Of a DNA stretch of 35,672 nucleotides, positions 25,596-35,016 are shown piece by piece (position 1 is the first letter of the stretch; each line of letters opens with the position of its first letter). The position numbers and the translations under genes are program-made. Origin of the DNA: an uncultured Lactobacillus sp. (GTDB lineage: Bacteria; Bacillota; Bacilli; Lactobacillales; Lactobacillaceae); assembly GCA_947641735.1 (NCBI GenBank), contig CANRQR010000012.1, positions 1 to 35,672 of the forward strand. The letters are read 5' to 3'. The notes below the pieces were generated by a model, which saw only the letters and a program-made list of their open reading frames with translations, was not told the origin of the DNA and did no database searches.

Positions 25596-25650
25596 AAAAA
25601 CCAAACAATATCAAAGAAAAAAATTATTCTTTAACATCATTTGGTTTTTT
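25596..25650 (-). terminator. terminator of the signal-less MucBP gene
   Basis: AAAAACCAAA (25596-25605) pairs with TTTGGTTTTT (about 25640-25649); an inner AAAGAA / TTCTTT extends the hairpin across an internal loop. T- and A-runs on both sides make it potentially bidirectional. Confidence 0.65.
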
Positions 25651-25713
25651 AAATTAATTTATTGTTTTAACTAGACTCATCTAACCGAATTATAAGCCTA
25701 GTTTGTTATATAA

Positions 25714-28326
25714 CTACTTAAACCAAGAAAACATATCTTTTATGCCTGTCTCTTTTTTACTTATTTTCTTTTCATCTTTTTTAAAATTTCTTTCTTCTAT
25801 TTTTTCAACTTTCTTCTTCTCTTCTCTTTTCTCTAAACTATAATTTTTTAAGTTTGCTTGCTTTTCTTTATTTAGCTTCTTTTCGCTTAATTCCCGTATT
25901 TCACTGAATGTATAATATATAACCCGCGTATTCTTTTCAGGATCCTCTATAGTAATAAGTTCTTTTTCAGGAATATAATTCATAATTCTAGGTACTCCTT
26001 GTATCCTTTTTACTTTAGTTGCATCATCCGCCTCGGTTACATATAGTGGTTGGACAACATTCTTTATAGGATTTCCTTTAGAATTTACTGGAATAATTCT
26101 CCCATTTTGCTTATACGTCACTTGCAAATCAACATCAGCTTTTTTTACTTCTTTTTCTTCAATTATCTTTTTATCAGCATGATAGCCATCAATAATTGGC
26201 GTTGGTACTGCCGTATAGATCTTTTTATCAATTGACCAAGCAGTTGTGTATTTTCCGTCTTCGACTAGTTCACCAGTATTTTCATCTACAGTCAGAGTGC
26301 GCGTCCAGCATGCAGCTTGCAAACGAGTAACTGGTGTTTGGTCACCAGCACCTTGATATTTAATTGTTTCCTTGACGGGCACGCTGTACAATGTAGGCTT
26401 AATCGGTCGATAAGGATGGTCACTATTTACCGGAATATAGCGAGGCTTTAAAGTATACGACACTTTAATATCTGTAAAAGGATCATTAACAGAAATTGTA
26501 TCTTGAACTGGTGCATATCCCGGCACTTCCGGTACTTCTTCAGTAAAAAGCACACGTACGGGATCATATGGATCATTAACATAAGTTGGATGCATAGCAT
26601 TTTTGATTTCATTTCCATGCTCATCAACAGGAATCATTTTTCCAAGTGGAGTATAAGTAATGGTCGCCATTAAGTCAGTTTCTGTAACTGGGTGTTCACC
26701 TATTAAACCAATATTTGCAGCAAATCCTTTAATTACAGGCGTAGGAGTTGCTTCAAAAATATCTCTATCAGCTACCCATTTTGTCGTATACATTCCATTT
26801 TCAATAAGTTCCTTACTTACTTCATCATAAGTAATTGTTCTTGTCCAACGCACCGTTTGTTCTGCATCTGAGGGAGTCTGTTTCCCCGCTCCTTGATAAT
26901 GAACACGAGCAGTGACAATTCGACGGTAGTACGCCGGATTGATTACCTCGTGCGGATGCTTTTCATCGACTGCAATATATTTATGCACTAGTAAATATGG
27001 AACTTGATAATTACGACTTGGATCTTCAATTTTTACTTCTTTGATTTGTTTTAAGACAATATTTTCTAAATCTAATTCTGGAAGAATCACTTTAGTTGGA
27101 TCAATTGAATTAGTAATTAGTTGCTTTTTATCTATTTCTGAAAATTCATTATGATTTACATCAACAGGAATTAAATATCCGTTTGGATAGTATTTAACTT
27201 CTTCAGTTATATCTTGTTTTTCCCCTGGTGAGTCTACTACTTCACTAATCTTAGTATGATATCCCGAAACTACAGGCACGGAGACTGACGGGTAAGTTTC
27301 ACTACTATGCCATTGACTTGTGTATTCTCCTGGAATAATTTTTTTAGTTACGAGATCAACTGTTAGGTTCCGTTTTAAAATAGCCGTTTGAACTACATCA
27401 TCTAGTTTTTTACTATTTACTCCTGAAAAACGAATTGTTCGATGAACTTCTTTTTCATACAAACTTGCATCAATTTCCGAAAATGGATGTTCAGAATTAA
27501 CTACTTGTTTTTTATGCTTTAAAACCACAAAAAAGATTTGAACATAGTCTCTACTATTTCCAAAAACAGGCTTCTGTTCCTCAGAATCAAAATCATTAGT
27601 AACTACTTCATATCCCTTAGCTGTTAAATTTTTCAAAACCTCTGCGGTATCATAAGGTATTTCTTTTCCAGGTTTTCCCTTTAATTCTCCAGAAGTTGCT
27701 AATTCGCGGTTGTTATCAGCAACGTCAATAAATTTTATTTCAGCTTTTTGCCTTCTAGCATTTTTCTTATTAGGTGAATAAGTGACTACATATTCATATT
27801 TTGGCTGTTGAATAGTTGCTGTCTCTCCACCAATTACTGCCTTATCAGGTGTATAGTTCATCACAGTCGGGCTTGCAACTAAAGGAAAGGAATACTTTTC
27901 TGGTTGCCAGGTATTAGTTAATAATTTTTTCTTAGTGACTTTGTCATAAATAATTTTTCTATTAAAAGCAACCTCACTAACCTTGTCAGGAATACTTTGA
28001 TCGAGTCCAACATAGTGAACTACTTGTTCACCTTTCATTTGAACATCCTCTAAATGGCAACCATACTTTAAATTTTTGGCAGTTATTTCTTCTTTACCAT
28101 GTTTAAAAGTAAGCGTGAATTCTTGAGAGTCTTCATTAAAGAAATTTACTTTATCATTTAGATCAAAAGGATTATTAATCAGTATATAACCAGCAGCCAG
28201 TAATTTTCTTATCTCATCTTCTGTACTGTAGTCTATTCTTTCTCCTACTTTTCCCTCTAACTCTCCTGAATTTGCAAGTTCAACCAAATTATCGTCTAGG
28301 TCTACATATTTAACAACAACTGACAT
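25714..28326 (-). CDS. MucBP/Mub-B2 repeat protein without signal peptide or LPXTG
   Basis: An 870-residue repeat protein. It starts at once with a MucBP_2-type module (MSVVVKYVDLDDNLVELANSG), then a B2-like unit, a second MucBP_2 module (about 190-280), and three large units of about 180 residues each (about 280-460, 460-640, 640-815) that begin with VN/DS/EHP and contain W-T-R-T-x-T-x-D, Y-T-T-x-W, PVIxGxxA and xxIPVxxxG blocks. The last 55 residues are Lys/Glu-rich and end KDMFSWFK. ATG 28326 has GAGGGAA upstream and an in-frame stop two codons before it, so no hidden signal peptide exists. It is an intact paralogue of the split gene at 17217-20169. Known Mub proteins are exported and wall-anchored; how this one would reach the surface, if it does, is unclear. 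Confidence 0.88.
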   Translation of the reverse strand: MSVVVKYVDLDDNLVELANSGELEGKVGERIDYSTEDEIRKLLAAGYILINNPFDLNDKVNFFNEDSQEFTLTFKHGKEEITAKNLKYGCHLEDVQMKGEQVVHYVGLDQSIPDKVSEVAFNRKIIYDKVTKKKLLTNTWQPEKYSFPLVASPTVMNYTPDKAVIGGETATIQQPKYEYVVTYSPNKKNARRQKAEIKFIDVADNNRELATSGELKGKPGKEIPYDTAEVLKNLTAKGYEVVTNDFDSEEQKPVFGNSRDYVQIFFVVLKHKKQVVNSEHPFSEIDASLYEKEVHRTIRFSGVNSKKLDDVVQTAILKRNLTVDLVTKKIIPGEYTSQWHSSETYPSVSVPVVSGYHTKISEVVDSPGEKQDITEEVKYYPNGYLIPVDVNHNEFSEIDKKQLITNSIDPTKVILPELDLENIVLKQIKEVKIEDPSRNYQVPYLLVHKYIAVDEKHPHEVINPAYYRRIVTARVHYQGAGKQTPSDAEQTVRWTRTITYDEVSKELIENGMYTTKWVADRDIFEATPTPVIKGFAANIGLIGEHPVTETDLMATITYTPLGKMIPVDEHGNEIKNAMHPTYVNDPYDPVRVLFTEEVPEVPGYAPVQDTISVNDPFTDIKVSYTLKPRYIPVNSDHPYRPIKPTLYSVPVKETIKYQGAGDQTPVTRLQAACWTRTLTVDENTGELVEDGKYTTAWSIDKKIYTAVPTPIIDGYHADKKIIEEKEVKKADVDLQVTYKQNGRIIPVNSKGNPIKNVVQPLYVTEADDATKVKRIQGVPRIMNYIPEKELITIEDPEKNTRVIYYTFSEIRELSEKKLNKEKQANLKNYSLEKREEKKKVEKIEERNFKKDEKKISKKETGIKDMFSWFK

Positions 28327-28461
28327 TACTTATTCCCTCATCTATCTTGATCAAATTTTAATAACATATAGTAGCTTACTTATTATTCTTTTTCCCTAAT
28401 CATTATCATAAGGCACCCTATATTGATAAGCAAAAGAAAATATATTTTTTATAACATTAAC

Positions 28462-28477
28462 AGTTTCACATGAAACA
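28462..28477. promoter_or_regulatory. parS-like site
   Basis: AGTTTCACATGAAACA matches the ParB-binding parS consensus TGTTTCACGTGAAACA at 14 of 16 positions (first base and one central base differ), and the arms GTTTCA/TGAAAC are perfect. It lies between divergent genes. parS sites in Firmicutes cluster near oriC. Confidence 0.45.
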
Positions 28478-28535
28478 TTTTTAAAATAAGTTACAAAAAA
28501 ATCAGATTTTGTGTTTTTATTAACAAAGTCAAGTG

Positions 28536-28541
28536 TATAAT
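28536..28541 (+). promoter_or_regulatory. -10 element of ldhD
   Basis: TATAAT 41 bases before the ldhD ATG; no good -35 at 16-18 bases. GGAGG just before ATG 28583 is a strong ribosome site. Confidence 0.45.
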
Positions 28542-28579
28542 AAGAAACGGTCATACTATTAATTTTGACGGAGGTTTAA

Positions 28580-29596
<1,017 letters not shown>

Positions 29597-29615
29597 AAAT
29601 CAAATTATGATAATC

Positions 29616-29649
29616 AAAAAGATCTTGAGATTTTCTCAAGGTCTTTTTT
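29616..29649 (+). terminator. terminator of ldhD
   Basis: AAAAAGATCTTGAG / CTCAAGGTCTTTTTT around loop ATTTT. The single non-Watson-Crick pair is U-G in plus-strand RNA, consistent with plus direction. Confidence 0.9.
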
Positions 29650-29672
29650 CTACCCTAAAGGATTTTTTATTA

Positions 29673-30248
29673 ATGAAATTACTTCTTACCGGCGACAGTA
29701 TTATTGCACGCTCTGAAAATCATTCTATTCCAGAAATTAACTTTCAATTGCAAAAACTAAATTCGTATCAGATTTACAATACAGCTATCTCGGGAATTAA
29801 TTCCGGTGGCCTTGCTCTCTCTTTACCTAATTTGGTATTCAATCAGCTAAAATGCGATTATCTGATCATTTTAGTTGGCACCAATGACTTAGCAATACAC
29901 AAGCAAGTTCCCTTACAACAATTTGAGAAGAATTTAGAATTAATCGCTTCTAGCATTATTTGGCGTTATTACCCAGGAAAAGTTATCTTTATCACTCCAC
30001 CTGCAGTTGATGAAAATAAGCAAAAAGTACGAAATAACCTCTTAGTGCAGGAATATAGCAATATAATCAAACGCGTTACAAAAGAATATAAATTTTTATT
30101 TATTGATCTAGCAAGTAAGATGCAGGCAAGTAAAAATTTTCCAGAAATTTTCAATGGTAAAAAGAATGATGGACTCCATTTTGGCGTTAAGGGCTATGAA
30201 CTACTCGCAAAATTAATTGTTCAAAAATTAAATCAAATTTCTAATTGA
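29673..30248 (+). CDS. SGNH/GDSL-type hydrolase
   Basis: A 191-residue cytoplasmic SGNH hydrolase (esterase or lipase fold). Block I is LLLTGDSI with the nucleophile Ser, block II Gly is in SGINSGG, block III is GTND, and block V is DGLHFGVKGY with the catalytic Asp and His. I start at ATG 29673 with AAAGGA upstream (29657-29662): the longer in-frame version from 29550 would overlap ldhD and read through its terminator hairpin, and its extra residues have no SGNH counterpart. The substrate is unknown; such enzymes in lactobacilli act on short acyl or acetyl esters. Its stop codon overlaps the predicted guaB promoter. Confidence 0.85.
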   Translation: MKLLLTGDSIIARSENHSIPEINFQLQKLNSYQIYNTAISGINSGGLALSLPNLVFNQLKCDYLIILVGTNDLAIHKQVPLQQFEKNLELIASSIIWRYYPGKVIFITPPAVDENKQKVRNNLLVQEYSNIIKRVTKEYKFLFIDLASKMQASKNFPEIFNGKKNDGLHFGVKGYELLAKLIVQKLNQISN

Positions 30249-30273
30249 CTTCTGCCACATATTCGAGTAAAGT
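30245..30273 (+). promoter_or_regulatory. predicted guaB promoter
   Basis: TTGACT (30245-30250), 17-base spacer, TAAAGT (30268-30273). The -35 overlaps the end of the hydrolase gene. Confidence 0.45.
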
Positions 30274-30306
30274 TTAGCTAATTTAATATTAAAACGTTGC
30301 TTCTAA

Positions 30307-31476
<1,170 letters not shown>

Positions 31477-31493
31477 AATTTAGATTTGTAATA

Positions 31494-31519
31494 AAAAAAG
31501 CACCACAAGGTGCTTTTTT
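31494..31519. terminator. bidirectional terminator between convergent guaB and flavoprotein gene
   Basis: Perfect stem AAAAAAGCACC (31494-31504) / GGTGCTTTTTT (31509-31519), loop ACAA, with U-tails in both directions; it serves both convergent genes. Confidence 0.93.
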
Positions 31520-32854
31520 CTATCTCAAAATTCCTTCAATTTTATCGGCGAGTGCAGGATAAATTGGCAACACATTTCGATGCCACTCATTTTTATTAAT
31601 TCTTAGACCAATAATTGGTACAAAATAATTTATATCGTTAACTGCACTCATACTTATTTCACTAACCCCAACAATGTAATTGGCTTTATCATAAACGACA
31701 GTTAACAAGCCCTTCTCTTTTTGACCAGCATATAAACTACTTTGGCTTAGTTCATATTCTCTAATTTCAAAATTATCTCCATCTTCAAGAACACTATCAG
31801 GATTGATTCCCGCTTGAGCTAGTTGCGGGAAAGCAAATACTCCCGTTCCAATAGCTGGATAATTAATCGGTTGAGTAAGCCCCTTTTCAAGAGAATTAAA
31901 GAGGTATTGTGCTTGAAATTCTGCAACCGGTGTTAAGTTGGGCACATCTTGGCTTGTAACGTCTCCAATTGCATAAATATTCTTAACGTTTGTTTGAAGG
32001 TGGCGGTCTACATCAATACCTCGAGTTGAATAATCAATTTGAGCAGCTGATAAATCTAGTTTTTCAATATTCGGCATCCGTCCACTCGCATTCACTACAT
32101 AGTCAGTCACAATTGGACCGTCTTGATTCAATTCAACAACATATTTATCGCTTAATTGAGTAATTCGAGTTGGCTCCGTTTCAAATTCAAATTGAATGCC
32201 TCGTTGCTTCATTCTAACTACTAATTCACGACTATATTTTTGATAAAAATGGCGTAACACCCGATCTCCTCTGACTAAGATTGTTACTTGACTACCAGCA
32301 GCAGCTAAAAATGTCGCTAATTCCATTGCTACATAACCACCGCCAATAAAAGTAGTGTGTTCAGGTAATGTGCCCAAAGATAAAACATCAGAACTATCGT
32401 GTAAGAACTTCGCTCCTGGAATTGAGAGCTCATGGGGCCTTCTTCCGGTAGCAATTATAATTCTATTTCCCTGGAAATATTGTCTATTTACTTCAATTGT
32501 TTGTCGATCAACAAAATGGGCACTCCCGCTAATTACATCACTGATTTTACTAATATTTTTTCTTGTTTCATTTGGCCAGCTTGCAAATCGTGCCTTTTTG
32601 TCTTTCATTAGTTGAGCCCAATTTAATTTTCCGCCTTGAGAAATTATTCCCTCTTTTTCAAATTGTTGATTTGATAAAACTGCTTGAACTGCTCCATCTA
32701 AATATATTTTTGGTTCACAGCCAACATTCGGGCAAGTTCCACCAAACAAACCACTTTCGACGGTTAAAATAGACTTATGTTGTGTATCTAAGAGCTTAAC
32801 TAATTTATAAGCGGCAGGCCCAGTTCCTAAAATTATATAATCATATTTTTTCAT
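31520..32854 (-). CDS. pyridine nucleotide-disulfide oxidoreductase family protein (altered catalytic C-terminus)
   Basis: A 444-residue class I flavoprotein disulfide reductase homologue. GTGPAA (10-15) binds FAD, GGTCPNVGCEP holds the redox cysteines Cys41 and Cys46, GGGYVAMELA is the NAD(P)H fold followed by basic residues (RGDRVLRHF) that suggest NADPH, and IYAIGDV is the second FAD block. The C-terminal dimer domain normally supplies His and Glu (HPTxxE) to the partner's active site; here the same place reads IYPALAD (Tyr432, Asp437). So it may not be a standard glutathione reductase. GAGG precedes ATG 32854. Cytoplasmic. Substrate open (low-molecular-weight thiol, metal or quinone are possibilities). 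Confidence 0.88.
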   Translation of the reverse strand: MKKYDYIILGTGPAAYKLVKLLDTQHKSILTVESGLFGGTCPNVGCEPKIYLDGAVQAVLSNQQFEKEGIISQGGKLNWAQLMKDKKARFASWPNETRKNISKISDVISGSAHFVDRQTIEVNRQYFQGNRIIIATGRRPHELSIPGAKFLHDSSDVLSLGTLPEHTTFIGGGYVAMELATFLAAAGSQVTILVRGDRVLRHFYQKYSRELVVRMKQRGIQFEFETEPTRITQLSDKYVVELNQDGPIVTDYVVNASGRMPNIEKLDLSAAQIDYSTRGIDVDRHLQTNVKNIYAIGDVTSQDVPNLTPVAEFQAQYLFNSLEKGLTQPINYPAIGTGVFAFPQLAQAGINPDSVLEDGDNFEIREYELSQSSLYAGQKEKGLLTVVYDKANYIVGVSEISMSAVNDINYFVPIIGLRINKNEWHRNVLPIYPALADKIEGILR

Positions 32855-32972
32855 AACGTCGCCTCATATCTTTCTTTCATTTTCAGTTTATCAAAAAGTT
32901 GTATGAGACCGCTATCATAAGTGCTCGGGATTTTTATAAAAAACAAAAAGACAATTATTTGCGTAATTAATA

Positions 32973-33038
32973 GTGTATTGTGAATAACCAAACTCCATTC
33001 ATAATCTCATATATCCTACAATCATATTTACAATACAC
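32973..33038. repeat. 14-base inverted repeat upstream of the disulfide-reductase-like gene
   Basis: GTGTATTGTGAATA (32973-32986) and TATTTACAATACAC (33025-33038) are inverted copies with one mismatch, 38 bases apart. Its proximal arm is about 120 bases upstream of the gene on the minus strand. Function unknown; possible operator or cruciform. Confidence 0.4.
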
Positions 33039-33040
33039 AA

Positions 33041-33063
33041 AAAGCAGCTTTTACAGCTGCTTT
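33041..33063 (-). terminator. terminator of the AI-2E-family gene
   Basis: AAAGCAGCT (33041-33049) / AGCTGCTTT (33055-33063), loop TTTAC; on the minus strand it overlaps the stop codon and ends in a U-run. Confidence 0.8.
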
Positions 33064-34111
33064 ATTTTTTATCTTCAATTTTCAAAATTTGCGGCTTTTT
33101 CTTTTTAACTGATTTTACCCCGAGGATATCTAGTAAAAATGTAAAGATCGGCACACCAACAATTAGACCCCAGGTTCCCAAAAAGTGTTCTCCGACTAGT
33201 AAAACAACGAAGGTATAAAAGATCGGCAATTCTGTTTTGCTTGCCATAAACTTTGGATTCAAAATATAGGCCTCAATGGCATGAATAATCATAATTACAA
33301 TAAAGATATAGATTACATACCTCAGTCCCCCAACTGAATAAGCAACTAAACTTAGGGGAATTAAGGAAATAATGACTCCAGCAACCGGAATTAAGCTAAG
33401 AATAAATACCATCAATCCTAAAGCTATAATTTGCGGCATTCTCATAATAATTAAACAGATCATTGTCATCGCAGTATTACATAAAGCAATAAAAAATTGG
33501 GCTTCTAAGACAACACCAAAAGTGTTAACAAACTTATTGCCAAAATATGCCACATCTTCAAATAACCAGGATAAGTGACGACTCTGCAAAAAAGTATGAG
33601 AGAATTCAGTCATGGAATTAAGCTCAATCGTATAGAAAAAGCTCATGATCAGCGACATAAAGAACGCTATAGTTAATGTTCCAAAATTAGTTAAAGCATG
33701 AACTAAAATAGTTACACCATGTTTTGCTTGTGTTGTAATTTCACTATTGCTAATATAACGACTTAAGTAACGTGATATCCAGTTCATATCATCCGATTGA
33801 TAGAATTTAATCAGAGAATGACTCATTTTTACAATTTGCTTAATTAAAATTGGCACATAGATCGTAATTGCAAAATAAATAATTGCAATTACTAAGAGAT
33901 AAGCAAAAACTACAATTATCTGTGCGGGTAGGCTAGGAATTTTCTTTTGCGTAAACCGAATTAAATGCACAATTAAATATGTGAAAATAAACGTTAGCAA
34001 GATGGTGTTCATCATCGAACGAGCTGCATATAGAACCAAAATAATTAAGCAGAGTGTCACAAGACGATGTGCAGTTGTATTTTCTTTAAATTTATCCCAA
34101 GCTTGTCCCAT
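33062..34111 (-). CDS. AI-2E family transporter (PF01594-type membrane protein)
   Basis: A 349-residue polytopic membrane protein, about 8 hydrophobic segments. The conserved C-terminal half is recognisable: LSLIPVAGVIISLIP, then HAIEAYILNPKFMASKTELP and GEHFLGTWGLIVGVPIF. This family includes TqsA (AI-2 exporter) but most members are unassigned and some are Na+/H+ antiporters, so the name does not prove quorum-signal transport. ATG 34111 has GGGAGG about 12 bases upstream, somewhat long spacing. Monocistronic. The charged tail (VKSVKKKKPQILKIEDKK) faces the cytoplasm. Confidence 0.9.
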   Translation of the reverse strand: MGQAWDKFKENTTAHRLVTLCLIILVLYAARSMMNTILLTFIFTYLIVHLIRFTQKKIPSLPAQIIVVFAYLLVIAIIYFAITIYVPILIKQIVKMSHSLIKFYQSDDMNWISRYLSRYISNSEITTQAKHGVTILVHALTNFGTLTIAFFMSLIMSFFYTIELNSMTEFSHTFLQSRHLSWLFEDVAYFGNKFVNTFGVVLEAQFFIALCNTAMTMICLIIMRMPQIIALGLMVFILSLIPVAGVIISLIPLSLVAYSVGGLRYVIYIFIVIMIIHAIEAYILNPKFMASKTELPIFYTFVVLLVGEHFLGTWGLIVGVPIFTFLLDILGVKSVKKKKPQILKIEDKK

Positions 34112-34204
34112 TTAGTTTACTTGCCTCCCTATTTTTTACTTAATTATACACTTATCTTTTTCCTATGAGACTTGCAGTAAACTTTTAATTACCTATAAGA
34201 ATGC

Positions 34205-34240
34205 TATAATAACTATCTGTGGTAAATGAAAGCGGTATCT
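34205..34240 (+). promoter_or_regulatory. -10 and full-match cre site ahead of a small membrane protein
   Basis: TATAAT at 34205-34210, then ATGAAAGCGGTATCT at 34226-34240, which fits the CcpA cre consensus WTGNAANCGNWNNCW at every defined position. The site lies between the predicted transcription start and the ATG at 34243, a position expected to cause glucose repression. Confidence 0.6.
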
Positions 34241-34242
34241 AA

Positions 34243-34476
34243 ATGAGGAAACTGTGGTGGTTAGCAAACACTTATTGGATAATTTTAATTAGATATGGAG
34301 GCGGTAAACTCTTTATATATGGTTTTGATACCTCTAAATTAGGTGAAACCGCTAGTTATGTCTTAATTCTCTTAGTACTAATCTCTGCTAGCGTGTTAAT
34401 TATCGAATTTCAAGCCGCCTGGGGGATCTGGCTTCACAATTTTGATAAAAAGAATCATCATGATAATAAGATTTAA
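34243..34476 (+). CDS. small membrane protein under predicted CcpA control
   Basis: A 77-residue protein with a short amphipathic/aromatic N-terminus (RKLWWLANTYWIILI) and one clear membrane segment (about 38-56, SYVLILLVLISASVLIIEF), then a charged tail DKKNHHDNK. No family recognised. The ribosome site is weak (AAAGCGG within the cre). Support comes from the well-placed -10 and cre, the membrane-protein character and the lack of any competing gene on the other strand. It could be a stress or small regulatory membrane peptide; this is open. Confidence 0.5.
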   Translation: MRKLWWLANTYWIILIRYGGGKLFIYGFDTSKLGETASYVLILLVLISASVLIIEFQAAWGIWLHNFDKKNHHDNKI

Positions 34477-34861
34477 AAAAAGAAGATGTTTCAATGTAGT
34501 AACGCCCAAATTCATATCCAACTTTAGGGGGGGTTAGCTTCACTCATTTCCATTAAGTATGTCTTTTTATTGACGTTAAACATTACTTTACATTGTACTA
34601 TTCACTAACTTTAATAACTGTTTCAGCTTCTGTTTGAGATCTTTTAACTTTTACACTTAATCTTACAGCAACGAATACAACACTTACCTCTACTGCAAGC
34701 AATACAATTAAAGCATATCTAACATCACTAATACCTGAAATAGTAGTATGGCGTTATAACTAAATATACAAGTTAAGTATCATCACACAGTCGTAGTAGC
34801 AAGCACTCACTTTTTACACGATCCTAATATATCGTCTGCATCTATTTAATTTAAATATACG
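34477..34861. other. degraded intergenic stretch
   Basis: No intact gene. It holds a G7 run (34527-34533) and a minus-strand membrane-protein remnant (34598-34753). Minus-strand codons on either side of the G/C7 run read ...MEMSEANPP and KVGYEFGRYYIET in adjacent frames, so a short frame may once have crossed it. 34760-34861 shows nothing. Confidence 0.5.
34598..34753 (-). pseudogene. C-terminal remnant of a membrane transporter
   Basis: A 51-codon minus-strand frame without a start codon, stop at 34598. It reads RHTTISGISDVRYALIVLLA, a hydrophobic stretch VEVSVVFVAVRL, then a charged tail KVKRSQTEAETVIKVSE. The pattern, one last membrane helix and a hydrophilic tail, is that of a transporter C-terminus (MFS-like). 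An in-frame stop immediately upstream shows it is truncated. Probably a deletion relic. Confidence 0.45.
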
Positions 34862-34887
34862 AAAAAGCAGTTCAAAAACTGCTTTTT
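34862..34887 (-). terminator. terminator of the candidate structured RNA
   Basis: AAAAAGCAGTT (34862-34872) / AACTGCTTTTT (34877-34887), loop CAAA; U5 tail on the minus strand. Confidence 0.88.
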
Positions 34888-35010
34888 GTTTTGCTCTCTA
34901 ACTCCCATCCGCTTCGGGCAAGTCTATCCTCGACGCTCCAGGCAGCTAAAGCCGTCTTCCGTGTCGTCTCGGAATAGCCAAGCGCTACGCTTTAGAGAAT
35001 TACATATATC
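34862..35010 (-). ncRNA. candidate structured non-coding RNA, about 150 nt
   Basis: A roughly 100-base GC-rich island (34895-34998) in otherwise AT-rich, gene-poor DNA. On the minus strand a TATAAT (35021-35016) would start RNA near 35010. The island is closed by a 7-bp stem UCUCUAA/UUAGAGA (34998-34992 with 34901-34895). Inside, UUCCG/CGGAA (34957-34961 with 34970-34974) with an 8-base loop, AAGCG/CGCUU (34980-34992) and CCG/CGG (34909-34917) can form. It ends in the perfect terminator at 34862-34887. No known RNA family (6S, SRP, RNase P, tmRNA, riboswitch) was recognised from its motifs. The -35 is poor. Confidence 0.5.
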
Positions 35011-35016
35011 TTTCAA

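Larger units (their letters stand above)
25102..25713. other. 612-base intergenic region upstream of the LPXTG adhesin
   Basis: No convincing gene; the sequence is very AT-rich. It contains the adhesin promoter (25172-25180), a C8 run (25552-25559), a hairpin terminator (25596-25650) for the upstream MucBP gene, and an 11-base direct repeat AAGCCTAGTTT (25540-25550 and 25694-25704), each copy preceded by AACTAG. An open frame at 25297-25500 (plus) has no ribosome site and a low-complexity Ile/Leu/Phe-rich product; I do not call it. Confidence 0.6.

Noticed and set aside
28402-28418. Fur/PerR-like sequence (TGATAATGATTA) upstream of the MucBP gene
   Set aside because: Only one half fits the 7-1-7 consensus; chance matches are common in AT-rich DNA.
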